A stretch of 64,000 nt of DNA from Aureispira anguillae (GCF_026000115.1 NZ_AP026867.1:5568001-5632000); one strand, 5' to 3'. Shown: positions 9,627-19,711, counted from the first letter of the stretch. Notes: generated by a model from the letters alone, not told the origin. A program made the numbers and translations.

Positions 9627-9844
9627 GGTTTTGAATTTTATAATTAACTACCTAACAACTCAAAAAACTGTTAGTTAAGATATTTTTATGTTTTACCCAT
9701 TTTCCGCTTGCCTTTTACTAAAATACGAATAAGTAGGAGCTAGGAGGCTGAGTTCACTAAAGTTTATTTAGCAAATAATAAGATGCTACTCTTAACGCTC
9801 CAAATAGTAAACAGCTATAGCAATGGAATATTCTCGACAATCAC

Positions 9845-10756
9845 CTAGTGCTTAATTCCTAAATAGAGATAATAGGTTGTATTTTTTTTAATTTTACTTC
9901 CGATAAATGGTCGTACAAATAACGTGTAAAAAGTCAATACAATAGGAGAAATTATAAATAGGGCTATTAGTAGGTAATATTTGTATACCCCTACCCAAAA
10001 TGCTCGTTTTTTATCATCTGTTCCTTTTCGTTTGATTAGTTTAGCCCAAGCACGAAACAGACTTTTTGCCCGCATTTCTATCAATAAAATAGATGGATTA
10101 ATTGCAATCTTGTTTTGTGCTAAAATCTGATCCTGAAGACCATCATAAGTTCCTTTCTGAAAAGCATCATAGACTACTTGACCAAAAGTATCAGCTCCTG
10201 CTATATCTTGGCTAGATACCCCTGGATAAGGTAGAATCCCCCACTTGCGCTCTTTTTTTGCCGTCAACATCCAATGCAATATCGTTAAAGCACTGATAAG
10301 ATTTTGATGTTTATCTATCAATGGCACATTAGCCACTATTTGTCCTCCTGCATCCTGAATCTGCTGAACGACACTTTCTTGTGCATTTAACCACATGTTC
10401 CTAGCCCCAATAACTGTTACCACAGGGGTGTTCTTTAGTATAGATAAAAATTTATCGTCTTGTAATAAAGAGGTAGTTGGTATAGAAGGAGATAAATACC
10501 ATGGCTGATACCCTAATATAATAAGGTCGTATTGAGGTGCGTCCAGATGAAAAGGAGCCAATTGAACAGGTTCTTCCAAAACTGATTCTGGCATAGTATC
10601 AAAAAACACAGCACTAGTCCAAGGAAAAACATAAGGCTTTTCTGGATTTATTTGTACTCGGTCTATTTCAAGTGTTTCAAAAGGTTTTAGAAAATTATCT
10701 AAGATCTGATTTAGTTGCCCCGATTGAGAATAACTAATAACTAGAATTCGTTTCAT
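9845..10756 (-). CDS. darA: DarA-like dialkylresorcinol-forming flavodoxin-fold enzyme
   Basis: A 303-residue protein beginning MKRILVISYSQSGQLNQI, a flavodoxin-like FMN phosphate-binding loop (SYSQSGQ) typical of DarA. DarA acts as aromatase on the cyclohexanedione made by DarB, giving the dialkylresorcinol of flexirubins. The C-terminal 70 residues carry two hydrophobic segments (YKYYLLIALFIISPIVLTF and neighbours), suggesting membrane association. The gene is 24 bases downstream of a small exported-protein gene and upstream of the halogenase-like gene on the same strand. Assignment is from N-terminal motif, length and the presence of the DarB partner. Confidence 0.8.
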   Translation of the reverse strand: MKRILVISYSQSGQLNQILDNFLKPFETLEIDRVQINPEKPYVFPWTSAVFFDTMPESVLEEPVQLAPFHLDAPQYDLIILGYQPWYLSPSIPTTSLLQDDKFLSILKNTPVVTVIGARNMWLNAQESVVQQIQDAGGQIVANVPLIDKHQNLISALTILHWMLTAKKERKWGILPYPGVSSQDIAGADTFGQVVYDAFQKGTYDGLQDQILAQNKIAINPSILLIEMRAKSLFRAWAKLIKRKGTDDKKRAFWVGVYKYYLLIALFIISPIVLTFYTLFVRPFIGSKIKKNTTYYLYLGIKH

Positions 10757-10779
10757 AAAATAGTGTGGCTTACTGATCG

Positions 10780-11253
10780 TTATTTAAAATCTTGAATGGT
10801 CAAGATTTTAGATTGTTGGGCATAATCTAGAATATAACTACGGGTTTTGGAATCAAGACTAGAAAAAGATTTAATAATCAAAGATTTATCCTCCTCTATA
10901 TTCTTATTATATTTTAGTATTTTAGGGGCATGCTCCTGTATAGCTAGTCGAATGAACCTATATTCTGCATTCTGTGGAGATTTAGTAATCGCTAATTCTA
11001 AGAGTTGATGTCCTTTTTTAAATATTTCTATTTTTTGGGCAGCTGATTTTAAGAAATCAGATCGTTTCATCATCAATCCCCCTTTATAAGCATTAATTGT
11101 TGTACTCGATTTTTTTTGTTCCAACGCTTCCAATGCAGCATCCACTGTTATCAAAGAATCGCTATATAATGCTTGATAAAAAGTAGAATTTATAGCCGTT
11201 TCTAGAGTGTTCGCACTCAAAAACAATAAAATAAGTTGTAAATATAGGGTCAT
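10780..11253 (-). CDS. Small exported helical protein at the head of the pigment operon
   Basis: A 157-residue protein with a short hydrophobic N-terminus (MTLYLQLILLFLSANT) that looks like a signal peptide or anchor, followed by an all-helical, TPR-like region with lysine-rich helices. No enzymatic motif is visible. It is the first gene of the minus-strand pigment cluster, 24 bases upstream of the DarA-like gene, so it is probably co-transcribed and may assist pigment or lipid handling in the periplasm. The function is unknown. Confidence 0.6.
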   Translation of the reverse strand: MTLYLQLILLFLSANTLETAINSTFYQALYSDSLITVDAALEALEQKKSSTTINAYKGGLMMKRSDFLKSAAQKIEIFKKGHQLLELAITKSPQNAEYRFIRLAIQEHAPKILKYNKNIEEDKSLIIKSFSSLDSKTRSYILDYAQQSKILTIQDFK

Positions 11254-11364
11254 TATAACTCTTTTTGTGTTTATGTATAATATCTCCGTTGTCCTTACTA
11301 AAATTGTTCCGATTAAGAATGGTCAATGATACTTAACATTCCTTTATAAAACTATTTTAAAATA

Positions 11365-11426
11365 CAAAAATATTATTTTATTACACTAAATAATAAAAAA
11401 TAGTAATAAATGCTCTTACAAAGATA
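11365..11426 (-). promoter_or_regulatory. Candidate -7 boxes for the pigment operon
   Basis: The 359-base gap between the fibre-like gene and the pigment cluster is very AT-rich and codes for nothing convincing. On the minus strand it contains two TAnnTTTG matches, TATTTTTG at 11365-11372 and TATCTTTG at 11419-11426, about 110 and 165 bases before the first pigment gene. Either could be the operon promoter. Neither has a convincing -33 TTTG. Confidence 0.35.
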
Positions 11427-11545
11427 TACTTTTTTAAGATTATAACATCAATATATACAATCCCTAAAGCAACTTTATATTATCTATTTAGTTTAACTAA
11501 ATGATTATATTTATAACTGATTGTCTTGCTGTTAAAAACAAAAAA

Positions 11546-11577
11546 AACTATTTATACTGATGTGCGTATAAATAGTT
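11546..11577 (-). terminator. Terminator after the CIS fibre-like gene
   Basis: A 12-bp perfect stem (11546-11557 with 11566-11577) with an 8-base loop is followed on the minus strand by a run of eight T. It closes the CIS locus and isolates it from the pigment operon. Confidence 0.85.
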
Positions 11578-11612
11578 CTTTATAATTTTTTCGGATAAGT
11601 TGCGGTAAGCTT

Positions 11613-12386
11613 TTATCTATTTTTTTTGTCCTGAGGAATCATACTACTATCCCACAATTTAGAAACATAATATCTAATTTTAGCAGGTTTAGCGCCTTTG
11701 TCATCCAAGAAGCCGTAGTTTTGAGCTGTTTTTACTTGCAACTGGTAGCCATCATTGCCTTCAGCCCATCGAAAAGAAATTTTATGGAATAGAGGTCCTA
11801 ATACTCTACTATAGGTAGAACGAATATGTTGAATTTTCCCTACGCCATAATTTGATAAAGCAATAGCATAAGTAAATGCATATTTACCACGCCCTTCTCT
11901 TGCTCCAGCCTGAGCAACCAATTCAAAAGCTTCAACTCCCTCTAATCGATCAATAATTGTTTGCCAGTCTCCATTGGCTTTAACCTCTCCAGAAGCAAAG
12001 GTTCCAACCCTACCAGCCATTCCAGCCATTCCATTCACTTCTAACTTATATTGAGGTGTCGTAGTACCTATTCCTATATCTCCAGTATCACGCAAAAATA
12101 AAATACTGTTGTGTTCTGTATCGTCTATGCTTAAACCTTTGCTATGTCGAGTTGGATTCAATGACAAACTAAAAGCCGCATTGGGATCTCTTATGCTTTC
12201 AAAGAAGCTCATCAATTTTCGGTTAGCCCCTTGGGGAGCTAACATAAAACCGTGCTCAGGACTTTGCGAAAAACCATCATCTACTTTATTAACGGTAGAG
12301 TCTATGAAATCCGAAAAATTAACTTCTGTAGGAACAGAGCCTCTCGTGAATAAATTCTTTAACGTGGTTCTGGTTAATAGCGTCAT
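11613..12386 (-). CDS. Fibre-like or receptor-binding protein of the CIS
   Basis: A 257-residue protein with no signal peptide. Residues 1-60 (TLKNLFTRGSVPTEVNFSDF and on) form a compact head. The middle carries DIGIGTTTPQYKLEVNG, the phrase typical of trimeric phage tail fibres and adhesins just before a coiled or chaperone region. A globular C-terminal domain (about 130-257) follows. It is the last gene of the CIS locus, after the large baseplate protein, which is where tail-fibre genes (Afp13 position) usually lie. It may bind the target cell surface. The short N-terminal part could attach to the baseplate. Role inferred from motif and position. Confidence 0.6.
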   Translation of the reverse strand: MTLLTRTTLKNLFTRGSVPTEVNFSDFIDSTVNKVDDGFSQSPEHGFMLAPQGANRKLMSFFESIRDPNAAFSLSLNPTRHSKGLSIDDTEHNSILFLRDTGDIGIGTTTPQYKLEVNGMAGMAGRVGTFASGEVKANGDWQTIIDRLEGVEAFELVAQAGAREGRGKYAFTYAIALSNYGVGKIQHIRSTYSRVLGPLFHKISFRWAEGNDGYQLQVKTAQNYGFLDDKGAKPAKIRYYVSKLWDSSMIPQDKKNR

Positions 12387-12711
12387 AGTTTAATTAATAA
12401 TTATCAATAATAATACTCATAGCTCTTAACATCTAATCGAATTGGATATTTTGATAAAGTATTTAAGAATAAAACCTAAGTTATAATTTTTTTTGTGCTT
12501 TGGCAAATCGTATGCATTTAAATTTTAGATTCTCCATTGACAAGAGACAACAACCCAGATTTTAAAAATCAAATTATACTGTTGTTTGAAAAAAAGATAG
12601 TTAGCAATCGTACAATGCTGGTAAACATAGCTAACGGCTCTATTAATCTCAAAAATTGCTTCCCCATTCATAGGGTTAACATTGAGTCCAACAACTTATT
12701 TTTCATCTCCT
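12387..12711. other. Intergenic gap without recognised content
   Basis: This 325-base stretch between the baseplate and fibre-like genes is AT-rich. No convincing gene, terminator or promoter is seen on either strand. Confidence 0.5.
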
Positions 12712-15700
12712 TTAATCTTCATCCTCATCCTTTTTTCTACGCTTATCAGATAGATAATCGTCTAAATCTCGTTCCTTTTCCTCCGTCATAACAAAGTCCC
12801 CATCGATAATCATAGAACTAATAGAAGCTTTTTCTGGAACTTGGAAATTCTCATCATCTAAGAAATAAATCGGATTAGACTCAAATGGAATTAAAATAGA
12901 CCAAGGTTTGGTTGCCTTAATCAAAGGAGAATTTGTTGCATGAATCGCAGTATCATCTACATCAAACCCTATCCCATCCTGTGGGAATACTTGTACAGCC
13001 GAGAATTTAGTAACAAATTCTACATAAGAACATTTCTCAATAAAGCTCAAGATCACATCTTTAACCAATGTTCCTCCTAGCTCTAACTCTTGATCCGCTC
13101 CCAACATCCAAGGGCACATAAATTGGACAATGTCTTGATTCAATTTCTTTAGATAAGTACCATTGTTTTTTCCTTTAGCAAAACGCACTCCCGCAGTAAT
13201 CTTAACTCGTTCATAAATTGGGTTACGGACTTCAATATTAATAAAAGGAGAAGACAAATGCTCCAAATACTCTTTGATTGCATTTAGCACCGTATAGTTC
13301 ACCATTGGCAAATGATACTGTCTTGAATTTTTGTCTATTTTGGGTACAACAACCAATGTTACAGTTCCTGCATCAACAAAAGCTTCATTCCCAACATGCG
13401 TTACACATTTTACTTGATGAATATTAGGGAATTTTTCTAAAACTAGTCGCTCATAATCCCAAGCCGAAACAGCTCTATTTTTATGTCTTAGACGCTCACT
13501 TATTCTGGTATAGAAACCATTTTTAGATTCTCCAGAACGCCCTCCAAAAGAAGGAAACGGTTGATTAACACCTCGAATTTGAGAGATAGATGATGCTAAT
13601 TTTTTGATGGTATAACTTGGTAAAGGCTCCACCAAATGATTGGCACTATCTCCATTATCTTGCCAAGTAACGCTAACTGCCTGAGTTGCGATTTTCAAAC
13701 ATTTTGGAAATAAGCTAGGCTCTCCTTTTACTGTTACCCGCAACCAGTGTAAGCCCTTTTCCAAAATAGTATTATCATTCGTCAAATCTCTAGGAATGTC
13801 TAAATTTATAATCCCTGAATTATTGAAACCGTTTGTCGTATCAGACAAAATCATATTTTGAGAAAAATCTTTCCACTCATCATTTGCCATATAACTCCAC
13901 ACAACCTCTTGTCTGTGTTTTTTGGCAGCATCATCAGAGAACAAATTCATATTCTCTTTCAATTCAAAATAAAGCGATAAATCATTAGGAGGTACCAAGC
14001 CTTTTATCCCTAAATACAAGTAAGCATTATCATCATAATTAGGCATTAATAAACGATTAGAAGACCGTCCTTTTCCAAATACCTGAATGACTCCAAATGG
14101 GTGAATATGATAAATTTGTTCCTTACTGCTCTCTCCTTTTGTCAATGTACCAATAGATAATACATTAATTTCTGTACTCGCAGAATAGTCCATTGTAATG
14201 GACTTCATCACTGGTGTAAATGGTTGTTTTGGCAGTATTTTTTCTGGTCCCTTGCGTTTAGGATCATTATTGTATTTAACTTTTTTGGCATAAACATTAG
14301 CATACTCTTCATGTCCAAAAACAACTTTTGGTCCAACGATCTCAAATTTGAAGTATCCTGCACGAGTTTCGTGGTCATAAGTTGGGCTCATTACCAAATC
14401 CTCATCAGGTTTGATATTCAAGGCTTCAATATCTACTTCGTCAATTGTTGTCTTACCATTCAAGCCTAGTGGATTATCCTCATCTGGTTCAAACATTTTA
14501 AAAATCAATGGTTCTTCTTCTTTCAAAGGATAAAAAATACCATCTGAGATTGCTGATAATTTAATCTCATACTGCTCATTCTTTATTCCTAAACCATAAT
14601 CTTTGTAATGCCCTCTCAATCCCTTTTTGTCATCAGGTAATCCATGCCATTCTATATTAAATTGGACATCTGTAATTTCTTTTTTAAACACCTCTTCCTT
14701 ACCAATCATCAGATAAGAGCCAACCTTAGGGATAGGACCAAATGGCTGAAAAGGTACATTGGGATAAATAGTTCCTATATCGCTAGAAAGCGACAATCCT
14801 TTTAGTTCTTTTACATCGATATCAATACTAATTCGCTGTACTTCTAGTTCTTTCAAGAACGAATAAGAGAAGAAAGAGCCTTCATTTCGTTGTACAATTC
14901 GAATAATGGGCTCGGCTGTATCATAACCTGCTCCTTGAATTTCAGCATCATAGCCAACCACACTTGGAGCTCCTGCTGCCATAGTAGCAACAATCGTAAT
15001 TTCAGGATTTCCCCATTCATCAGGAGGTAAAATTTCACAAGTGTGCGCAGCCGTCCAGCCTTCTTCTGTTGTAAAAAATACCTCTAAACTATTTTTGAAA
15101 ATTTTAGAAAAAGCATCCTCTCTAGAAATATCTTGATTAATACTAATGTCCTTAATCAATAGATTGAGAGTGTACATAGTACTAGGAACAAACCTGAACC
15201 GCAATGTTACAATTCTATGTCCTTCTTCCATCTCTAAAATTGGCGAAGCAATTGCCCAACCAACATTCGCAAAACTCATTTGTTGTTCAGCCTTAGGCAA
15301 CTCTAGTATTTCATGTCCAAAGATCGGCCAATTCTCTTCATCATTAACAAAACGTTCTCCTTTTCCATCGCTAGAATTAGCAATATCAGCAGCGTACAAA
15401 TTTGTAATCACACGATAAGAACTCCCAATGCCTATTTTAGGATTTTTACTCACAAATAACGTATGGACAGCATCAATTTTTGCCTGATTCAGCACCAAGT
15501 CATTATCTGTCGTATAAAAATGTTCAACACCATTTTCATCCTTTCCCGCCGTTAGCAAGGTTCCTTTTTCGAGCAAATGTGTATCAATATGCGTAGCAAC
15601 ATTAAAATAGATGTTGGCACGATCTGGTGACAATCCTTTTTGGCGTTGCTTTAATACATTATAGTAATAAAAATCAAGATGCTTTTCGGTTACCGTGTTC

Positions 15701-16527
15701 ACTTGATTTTGTAACTTTTTAAACATTTTGGCAAAAGAAATGAACAACGCTACATCTGGTCTATGATTCGCCTTTCCAGCCAAAGATTCCATCAAGTATT
15801 TCGGTGCAATCTGCAAAATATAAGAAGTCACGCTATAAAAAGTACGGAATTGGATGCGTATTTTTTTGGTGTATCCTTTAATTTTATCCGCTGATTCTAG
15901 GCCTTTAATCAAAATATTTCGAGCACCAATCTGTTCGTGTTTTTTAAACCAATTTTTATGAAAGTGCTTTTGAATTTCTCCTACACTAAACATCCCAATG
16001 GGATTAAAACCTAAATCCTCTTGATACTCCAGTAAATCCATTAAGTTCTGCGCTAATTGCTGTTTAATGGCATTTTCGAGCTCGTTCTCCAATTCTGAGG
16101 AATGCATCATATTCAATCGATCCATATTCAGTGCTTGGAGATACCAATCATTGATTTGTTTAGCCAAATCTAAAATTTGCTGCATTAATCCTTCTAATGC
16201 TTCTAACTTTTCTTCAGCTCTAGGGGCATTATCAAGAATAGAAATCAGGCGATTGTGCTCTTTCTCTATTTTATGCAAATCGGTAGAGACAATTGTTGAT
16301 AAGAAAATCGTTTCATCCTTCTTAAAAAACTTGCTCCAATCTCCCGTAGGGCTATTCTCTAAGTTATAATATCGAACAATTTCTGAGAACTCAGCAGCAA
16401 AAGCCAAGATGTCACTAATAGAACGTTCATCTACTTTGATAGAATCTGGCAACAACGATTTTAACAATCGTTCATTTTGCGAAGTGCCATTCCAATGTAA
16501 TATATGGGTGTTATTATCTTGGCTCAT
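12712..16527 (-). CDS. CIS baseplate wedge protein, gp6/J-like
   Basis: A 1271-residue protein without signal peptide. The N-terminus (DILAFAAEFSEIVRYYNLEN and FFKKDETIFLSTIV) is characteristic of large baseplate proteins of extracellular CIS and related systems. A region near residue 1000 (GGRSGESKNGFYTRISERLRH, then SAWDYERLVLEKFPNIHQVK) is the conserved baseplate J/gp47-type segment. The C-terminus is highly acidic and basic (DLDDYLSDKRRKKDEDED). It should form the baseplate ring round the spike, with gp25. Its length and position between gp25-side genes and a fibre-like gene match the Afp11 slot. A separate Afp12-like gene is not obvious. Confidence 0.82.
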   Translation of the reverse strand: MSQDNNTHILHWNGTSQNERLLKSLLPDSIKVDERSISDILAFAAEFSEIVRYYNLENSPTGDWSKFFKKDETIFLSTIVSTDLHKIEKEHNRLISILDNAPRAEEKLEALEGLMQQILDLAKQINDWYLQALNMDRLNMMHSSELENELENAIKQQLAQNLMDLLEYQEDLGFNPIGMFSVGEIQKHFHKNWFKKHEQIGARNILIKGLESADKIKGYTKKIRIQFRTFYSVTSYILQIAPKYLMESLAGKANHRPDVALFISFAKMFKKLQNQVNTVTEKHLDFYYYNVLKQRQKGLSPDRANIYFNVATHIDTHLLEKGTLLTAGKDENGVEHFYTTDNDLVLNQAKIDAVHTLFVSKNPKIGIGSSYRVITNLYAADIANSSDGKGERFVNDEENWPIFGHEILELPKAEQQMSFANVGWAIASPILEMEEGHRIVTLRFRFVPSTMYTLNLLIKDISINQDISREDAFSKIFKNSLEVFFTTEEGWTAAHTCEILPPDEWGNPEITIVATMAAGAPSVVGYDAEIQGAGYDTAEPIIRIVQRNEGSFFSYSFLKELEVQRISIDIDVKELKGLSLSSDIGTIYPNVPFQPFGPIPKVGSYLMIGKEEVFKKEITDVQFNIEWHGLPDDKKGLRGHYKDYGLGIKNEQYEIKLSAISDGIFYPLKEEEPLIFKMFEPDEDNPLGLNGKTTIDEVDIEALNIKPDEDLVMSPTYDHETRAGYFKFEIVGPKVVFGHEEYANVYAKKVKYNNDPKRKGPEKILPKQPFTPVMKSITMDYSASTEINVLSIGTLTKGESSKEQIYHIHPFGVIQVFGKGRSSNRLLMPNYDDNAYLYLGIKGLVPPNDLSLYFELKENMNLFSDDAAKKHRQEVVWSYMANDEWKDFSQNMILSDTTNGFNNSGIINLDIPRDLTNDNTILEKGLHWLRVTVKGEPSLFPKCLKIATQAVSVTWQDNGDSANHLVEPLPSYTIKKLASSISQIRGVNQPFPSFGGRSGESKNGFYTRISERLRHKNRAVSAWDYERLVLEKFPNIHQVKCVTHVGNEAFVDAGTVTLVVVPKIDKNSRQYHLPMVNYTVLNAIKEYLEHLSSPFINIEVRNPIYERVKITAGVRFAKGKNNGTYLKKLNQDIVQFMCPWMLGADQELELGGTLVKDVILSFIEKCSYVEFVTKFSAVQVFPQDGIGFDVDDTAIHATNSPLIKATKPWSILIPFESNPIYFLDDENFQVPEKASISSMIIDGDFVMTEEKERDLDDYLSDKRRKKDEDED

Positions 16528-16804
16528 AATTTATTCTTTATGGAATTTATTTTTATAATATTGGACTGGTTTAAACGTACATCAACTCAAACTTGTCCTA
16601 TAATTTTTAATTGTTCTAAAATTTCTACAGAATTAACGATCTAGCATCATTCTATAGAGCATCTAAAGGTGTTTTATTTATATTGAATATTTTTGTTGCC
16701 ATACAGTTTATAAAGGCATCCAAAAAATACGCATAAAATTTTTCTAGTTATTTATACTCGCCAAAATTTTTCTAACCAATAAATTGACCTTTTGGCGTAT
16801 TTTA

Positions 16805-19180
16805 TTACTTATCTATATTTTCTACTCTAATTTTAGAAAAGAAAGGCGAACCATGAAACTCCTTTAGTTCCATCTTATCCGTTGAATAAGTGCCCTTTGC
16901 CATACCAAGTTGTCCGTTAATTGTTTCAATTTCGTATTGTTTGGTTGTTAAAAACCTCAATGCCCCTTTGTAAGTGCAAGAAAGATATAACGTAAATTGA
17001 CTGTCTCCATAAGTGAACTGTCTTTTTTCAGGCGTTGGAGCAAAGGGACTCTTAAATTGAGCAATGAAGCCTTTTCGTCCATGTCCAACCACGAAGGTCA
17101 TCCCCATAAGTGTAAATTCGGCTTCAATTTTTTCAATATTACCATAATCATCGCCACAGATACTAATATTTGTATTCAACAATTTCCCACCCAAGGCACT
17201 ATCCTTGCCCAATTTTTTAGAGAGTTCTCCTCCCGTAACAAGATCGCCGACATTAAGGTCAAGCATATTAAGTGCTGATTTCATTTGTTCCTGGATAACA
17301 GTCTGTTGAGAAGTATCACGAACATTTAGCTTATAGGTAATAGGCGTATAAATCACCAGTGTTTCATTTGCCTCGGTTTCTTGTCTTGTTTTACCAATCG
17401 TCACATTTTCGAGTTCCACCAAATAACTGTCACTTTTGACATTAGCCAACTCCACATCTTGAGTAGGCACTGGCATATAAGCCCCCACATTTTTCAGTTC
17501 TTGCGGCAACAATCTTAGACCATTCTCCAAGTGTATTTCTAAGCTTTGGGCTCTTCCATTGGTTGCCTGCAATTTAAAGATTGATAAGAGCTTTTTGCCA
17601 TTCGTTTCAGGTTTGGGTAAGCTCTTGGTAATATATCGTGCATGATAAAGCGCATCTACAATATTGGTATCAATGGGCAATGCCTGCAATAAATTAGCCG
17701 CTGCATCCAAAGCCTGCTCTTGATATTCTACATGGTTTAAAATCGTTCGGGTATAAGCATCTTTGGCAAATTCATCAATACTACATCTAGACAGTCCTTT
17801 TTGCCATAGTTCATCAATTTGGTCAATGCTTACTTTGGGTAGATGCTCTATTGTCGCTAGTTCATGGGCAATGGCTTCATAGATCAGTTCCCCAGGATTA
17901 GAACCTATAGGATCTAAGAGTTGACTAAATAAAGGCTTCAACTCCTCGATAAAGGCTTTGGGGCGAATCATAAAAAGCCGTTTGTTTTCTCTTAAACGGT
18001 CTTTCTTTTTGCCAATACAGCCTCGCATTTTATCAATCCAAGTATCCAATTCTTTTTTGAAGGCACTGCTGTCCAATCTACTGCGACTATCGTTAAACCA
18101 TGCTGCAAATCCAGAGGGGTAATACAATAAACCACTTCCTCCTGCAGCACTATGAATTTGATAGAGTTTTTCTATATCCGCTGTCGTTAAAGAAGTTCTT
18201 AAAACTTTTTTGGTAATTTTTTTAGCTTGCCCTAACGTAATCATATTTTTTTCTTGCTCTATTGCAAAAAAGACTTTACTCTGCAAGTTTTTCCAATAAC
18301 TTAAACCATAAAGTGGCAGAGTAACTGTTTTTTGATTTTGTTTTAAGGAGTGAATATCTAATACAGAAAGCTCTATATCACTGGTATCTCCATAAGTAGC
18401 CACAGCTTCTAATTTCGAAATTTCTTCTTCCTGTCGTTTTTCTAATTTTTTACTAAAATCTTTAAGCGACTCTTCTGTTTTTTCTACTACTCTTAATGCA
18501 GACTCCTTAGCTTCCTGATTCAACCAAAGCACAAAATCATTGGGCTGAATAATAAGCGCATCAAAATCCTGTTGTTTGATTTTGCAATAAAACTCCTTTT
18601 TATTGGTTTTATACTCAGCTTTTAGATCTACGGAAAAAACATCCAAGCCTTGAATAATAGCAGCAGCAAAGGCTTTGGGAGTTGCCTTTTCCTCTAAGCC
18701 GTCTAAAGCAGAGCCTATGGGCTGCCAAATTTGTTGGCTGATAGGGAGTTTTCCAGAAATAATACTAGGTTTTAAATGCCCTATTATCGTTTTTACAGAC
18801 AGAAAGGTTTCTTGATCCTCTATCGTTTCAAGTTCGACTTTAAAATCTCTTATCCAAATCGTAATTTTCTCCACAAAAGCCTTTAAAGTCAAAGGCAGAT
18901 CAGCTAAAACAGCTGCTTTTATTTCAGGATTTTGGAGTATTTGTTGTAAGAATAGCTTTCCTTCTTTTAGTTCCTTCAGTTCTTGTTTGGAAAAAATGTC
19001 GGAAACTTGCAGCTGATGTTTTTTACAATGCTCATTAAGACGTTGTAGTTTGAGATAAGCCTCTTGAATGGCAGTAATTTGTTCTTTATTGTACGGCATA
19101 GTGTTTGACTTAATTGGGGGCTGGTCAAGAAATAAGCTAAGGAGCATAGTTCCTACCAATAAGAAGGACGGTGTATTCAT
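16805..19180 (-). CDS. Large unrecognised CIS-locus protein
   Basis: A 791-residue protein I do not recognise. The first 30 residues contain a hydrophobic stretch (FLLVGTMLLSLFLD) without a basic n-region; an alternative ATG at 19099 (MPYNKEQITAIQEA) would give a purely cytoplasmic protein, but the AT-rich bases before 19180 favour the longer form. Residues about 30-480 are mostly helical and rich in Lys/Glu. The C-terminal 250 residues look beta-rich (YTPITYKLNVRD, FVVGHGRKGFIAQFKSPFAP). It lies between the gp25-side genes and the large baseplate gene, a slot not occupied in Afp-type clusters. It may be a second baseplate wedge, tape measure or cargo. Confidence 0.55.
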   Translation of the reverse strand: MNTPSFLLVGTMLLSLFLDQPPIKSNTMPYNKEQITAIQEAYLKLQRLNEHCKKHQLQVSDIFSKQELKELKEGKLFLQQILQNPEIKAAVLADLPLTLKAFVEKITIWIRDFKVELETIEDQETFLSVKTIIGHLKPSIISGKLPISQQIWQPIGSALDGLEEKATPKAFAAAIIQGLDVFSVDLKAEYKTNKKEFYCKIKQQDFDALIIQPNDFVLWLNQEAKESALRVVEKTEESLKDFSKKLEKRQEEEISKLEAVATYGDTSDIELSVLDIHSLKQNQKTVTLPLYGLSYWKNLQSKVFFAIEQEKNMITLGQAKKITKKVLRTSLTTADIEKLYQIHSAAGGSGLLYYPSGFAAWFNDSRSRLDSSAFKKELDTWIDKMRGCIGKKKDRLRENKRLFMIRPKAFIEELKPLFSQLLDPIGSNPGELIYEAIAHELATIEHLPKVSIDQIDELWQKGLSRCSIDEFAKDAYTRTILNHVEYQEQALDAAANLLQALPIDTNIVDALYHARYITKSLPKPETNGKKLLSIFKLQATNGRAQSLEIHLENGLRLLPQELKNVGAYMPVPTQDVELANVKSDSYLVELENVTIGKTRQETEANETLVIYTPITYKLNVRDTSQQTVIQEQMKSALNMLDLNVGDLVTGGELSKKLGKDSALGGKLLNTNISICGDDYGNIEKIEAEFTLMGMTFVVGHGRKGFIAQFKSPFAPTPEKRQFTYGDSQFTLYLSCTYKGALRFLTTKQYEIETINGQLGMAKGTYSTDKMELKEFHGSPFFSKIRVENIDK

Positions 19181-19289
19181 ATTTATTTAAGCTTCAAAAT
19201 GCTTTGAAGGAAAGTTTTAATAGTATTATTTAGCTTTCTTTTTATCATCAAATTCACCATTTCCTCACATCTATTCAATCTTTACGCCT

Positions 19290-19568
19290 CTACATAGGAG
19301 CATTGGAAGGCGTAAATAGCTGGACTTGTTTTAACTGTAACAAAAAATCTTTTAATAAATCCTGTGCTTCCATAGCTTCTGGTGCCATTTCTCCTATCTC
19401 TTTATTTATGGCACTAGATTGGGAATCCAAAAAATTTGCACAGAATTCTTCTAGTTCTTTATATTTTCCATACGCTACTTGATAAGCAGACTGGTCTTTG
19501 AGCCCATCATAAGCATCTAACCATTCCTTACAAGCCTTTTGTAAATTTATCAATTTTTGGTTTAGCAT
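19290..19568 (-). CDS. Small helical CIS-locus protein
   Basis: A 92-residue, all-helical, soluble protein (LINLQKACKEWLDAYDGLKD, then a Gln/Leu-rich C-terminal helix) with no known motif. It lies between the gp25 gene and the large unrecognised gene on the same strand. Size and position would suit a chaperone or small baseplate plug, but nothing in the sequence proves either. Confidence 0.5.
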   Translation of the reverse strand: MLNQKLINLQKACKEWLDAYDGLKDQSAYQVAYGKYKELEEFCANFLDSQSSAINKEIGEMAPEAMEAQDLLKDFLLQLKQVQLFTPSNAPM

Positions 19569-19711
19569 CTTTTAGTGATTTTCTTGCCTAAATACATTGT
19601 AATGAGTTGCTTTTTATTGGCAGCTCATCCTATAGCTCTATTAAATTCATAGCTATTCTCTGGCTTAAGTCATTCATACCACTTAACCCATTAGATTAAA
19701 TAGGCTCATGA

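Noticed and set aside
15146-15418. Antisense frames of about 60-130 codons inside the large baseplate gene and many other genes
   Set aside because: They are shadows of well-supported genes on the other strand, lack motifs of their own and follow the codon pattern of the true gene.
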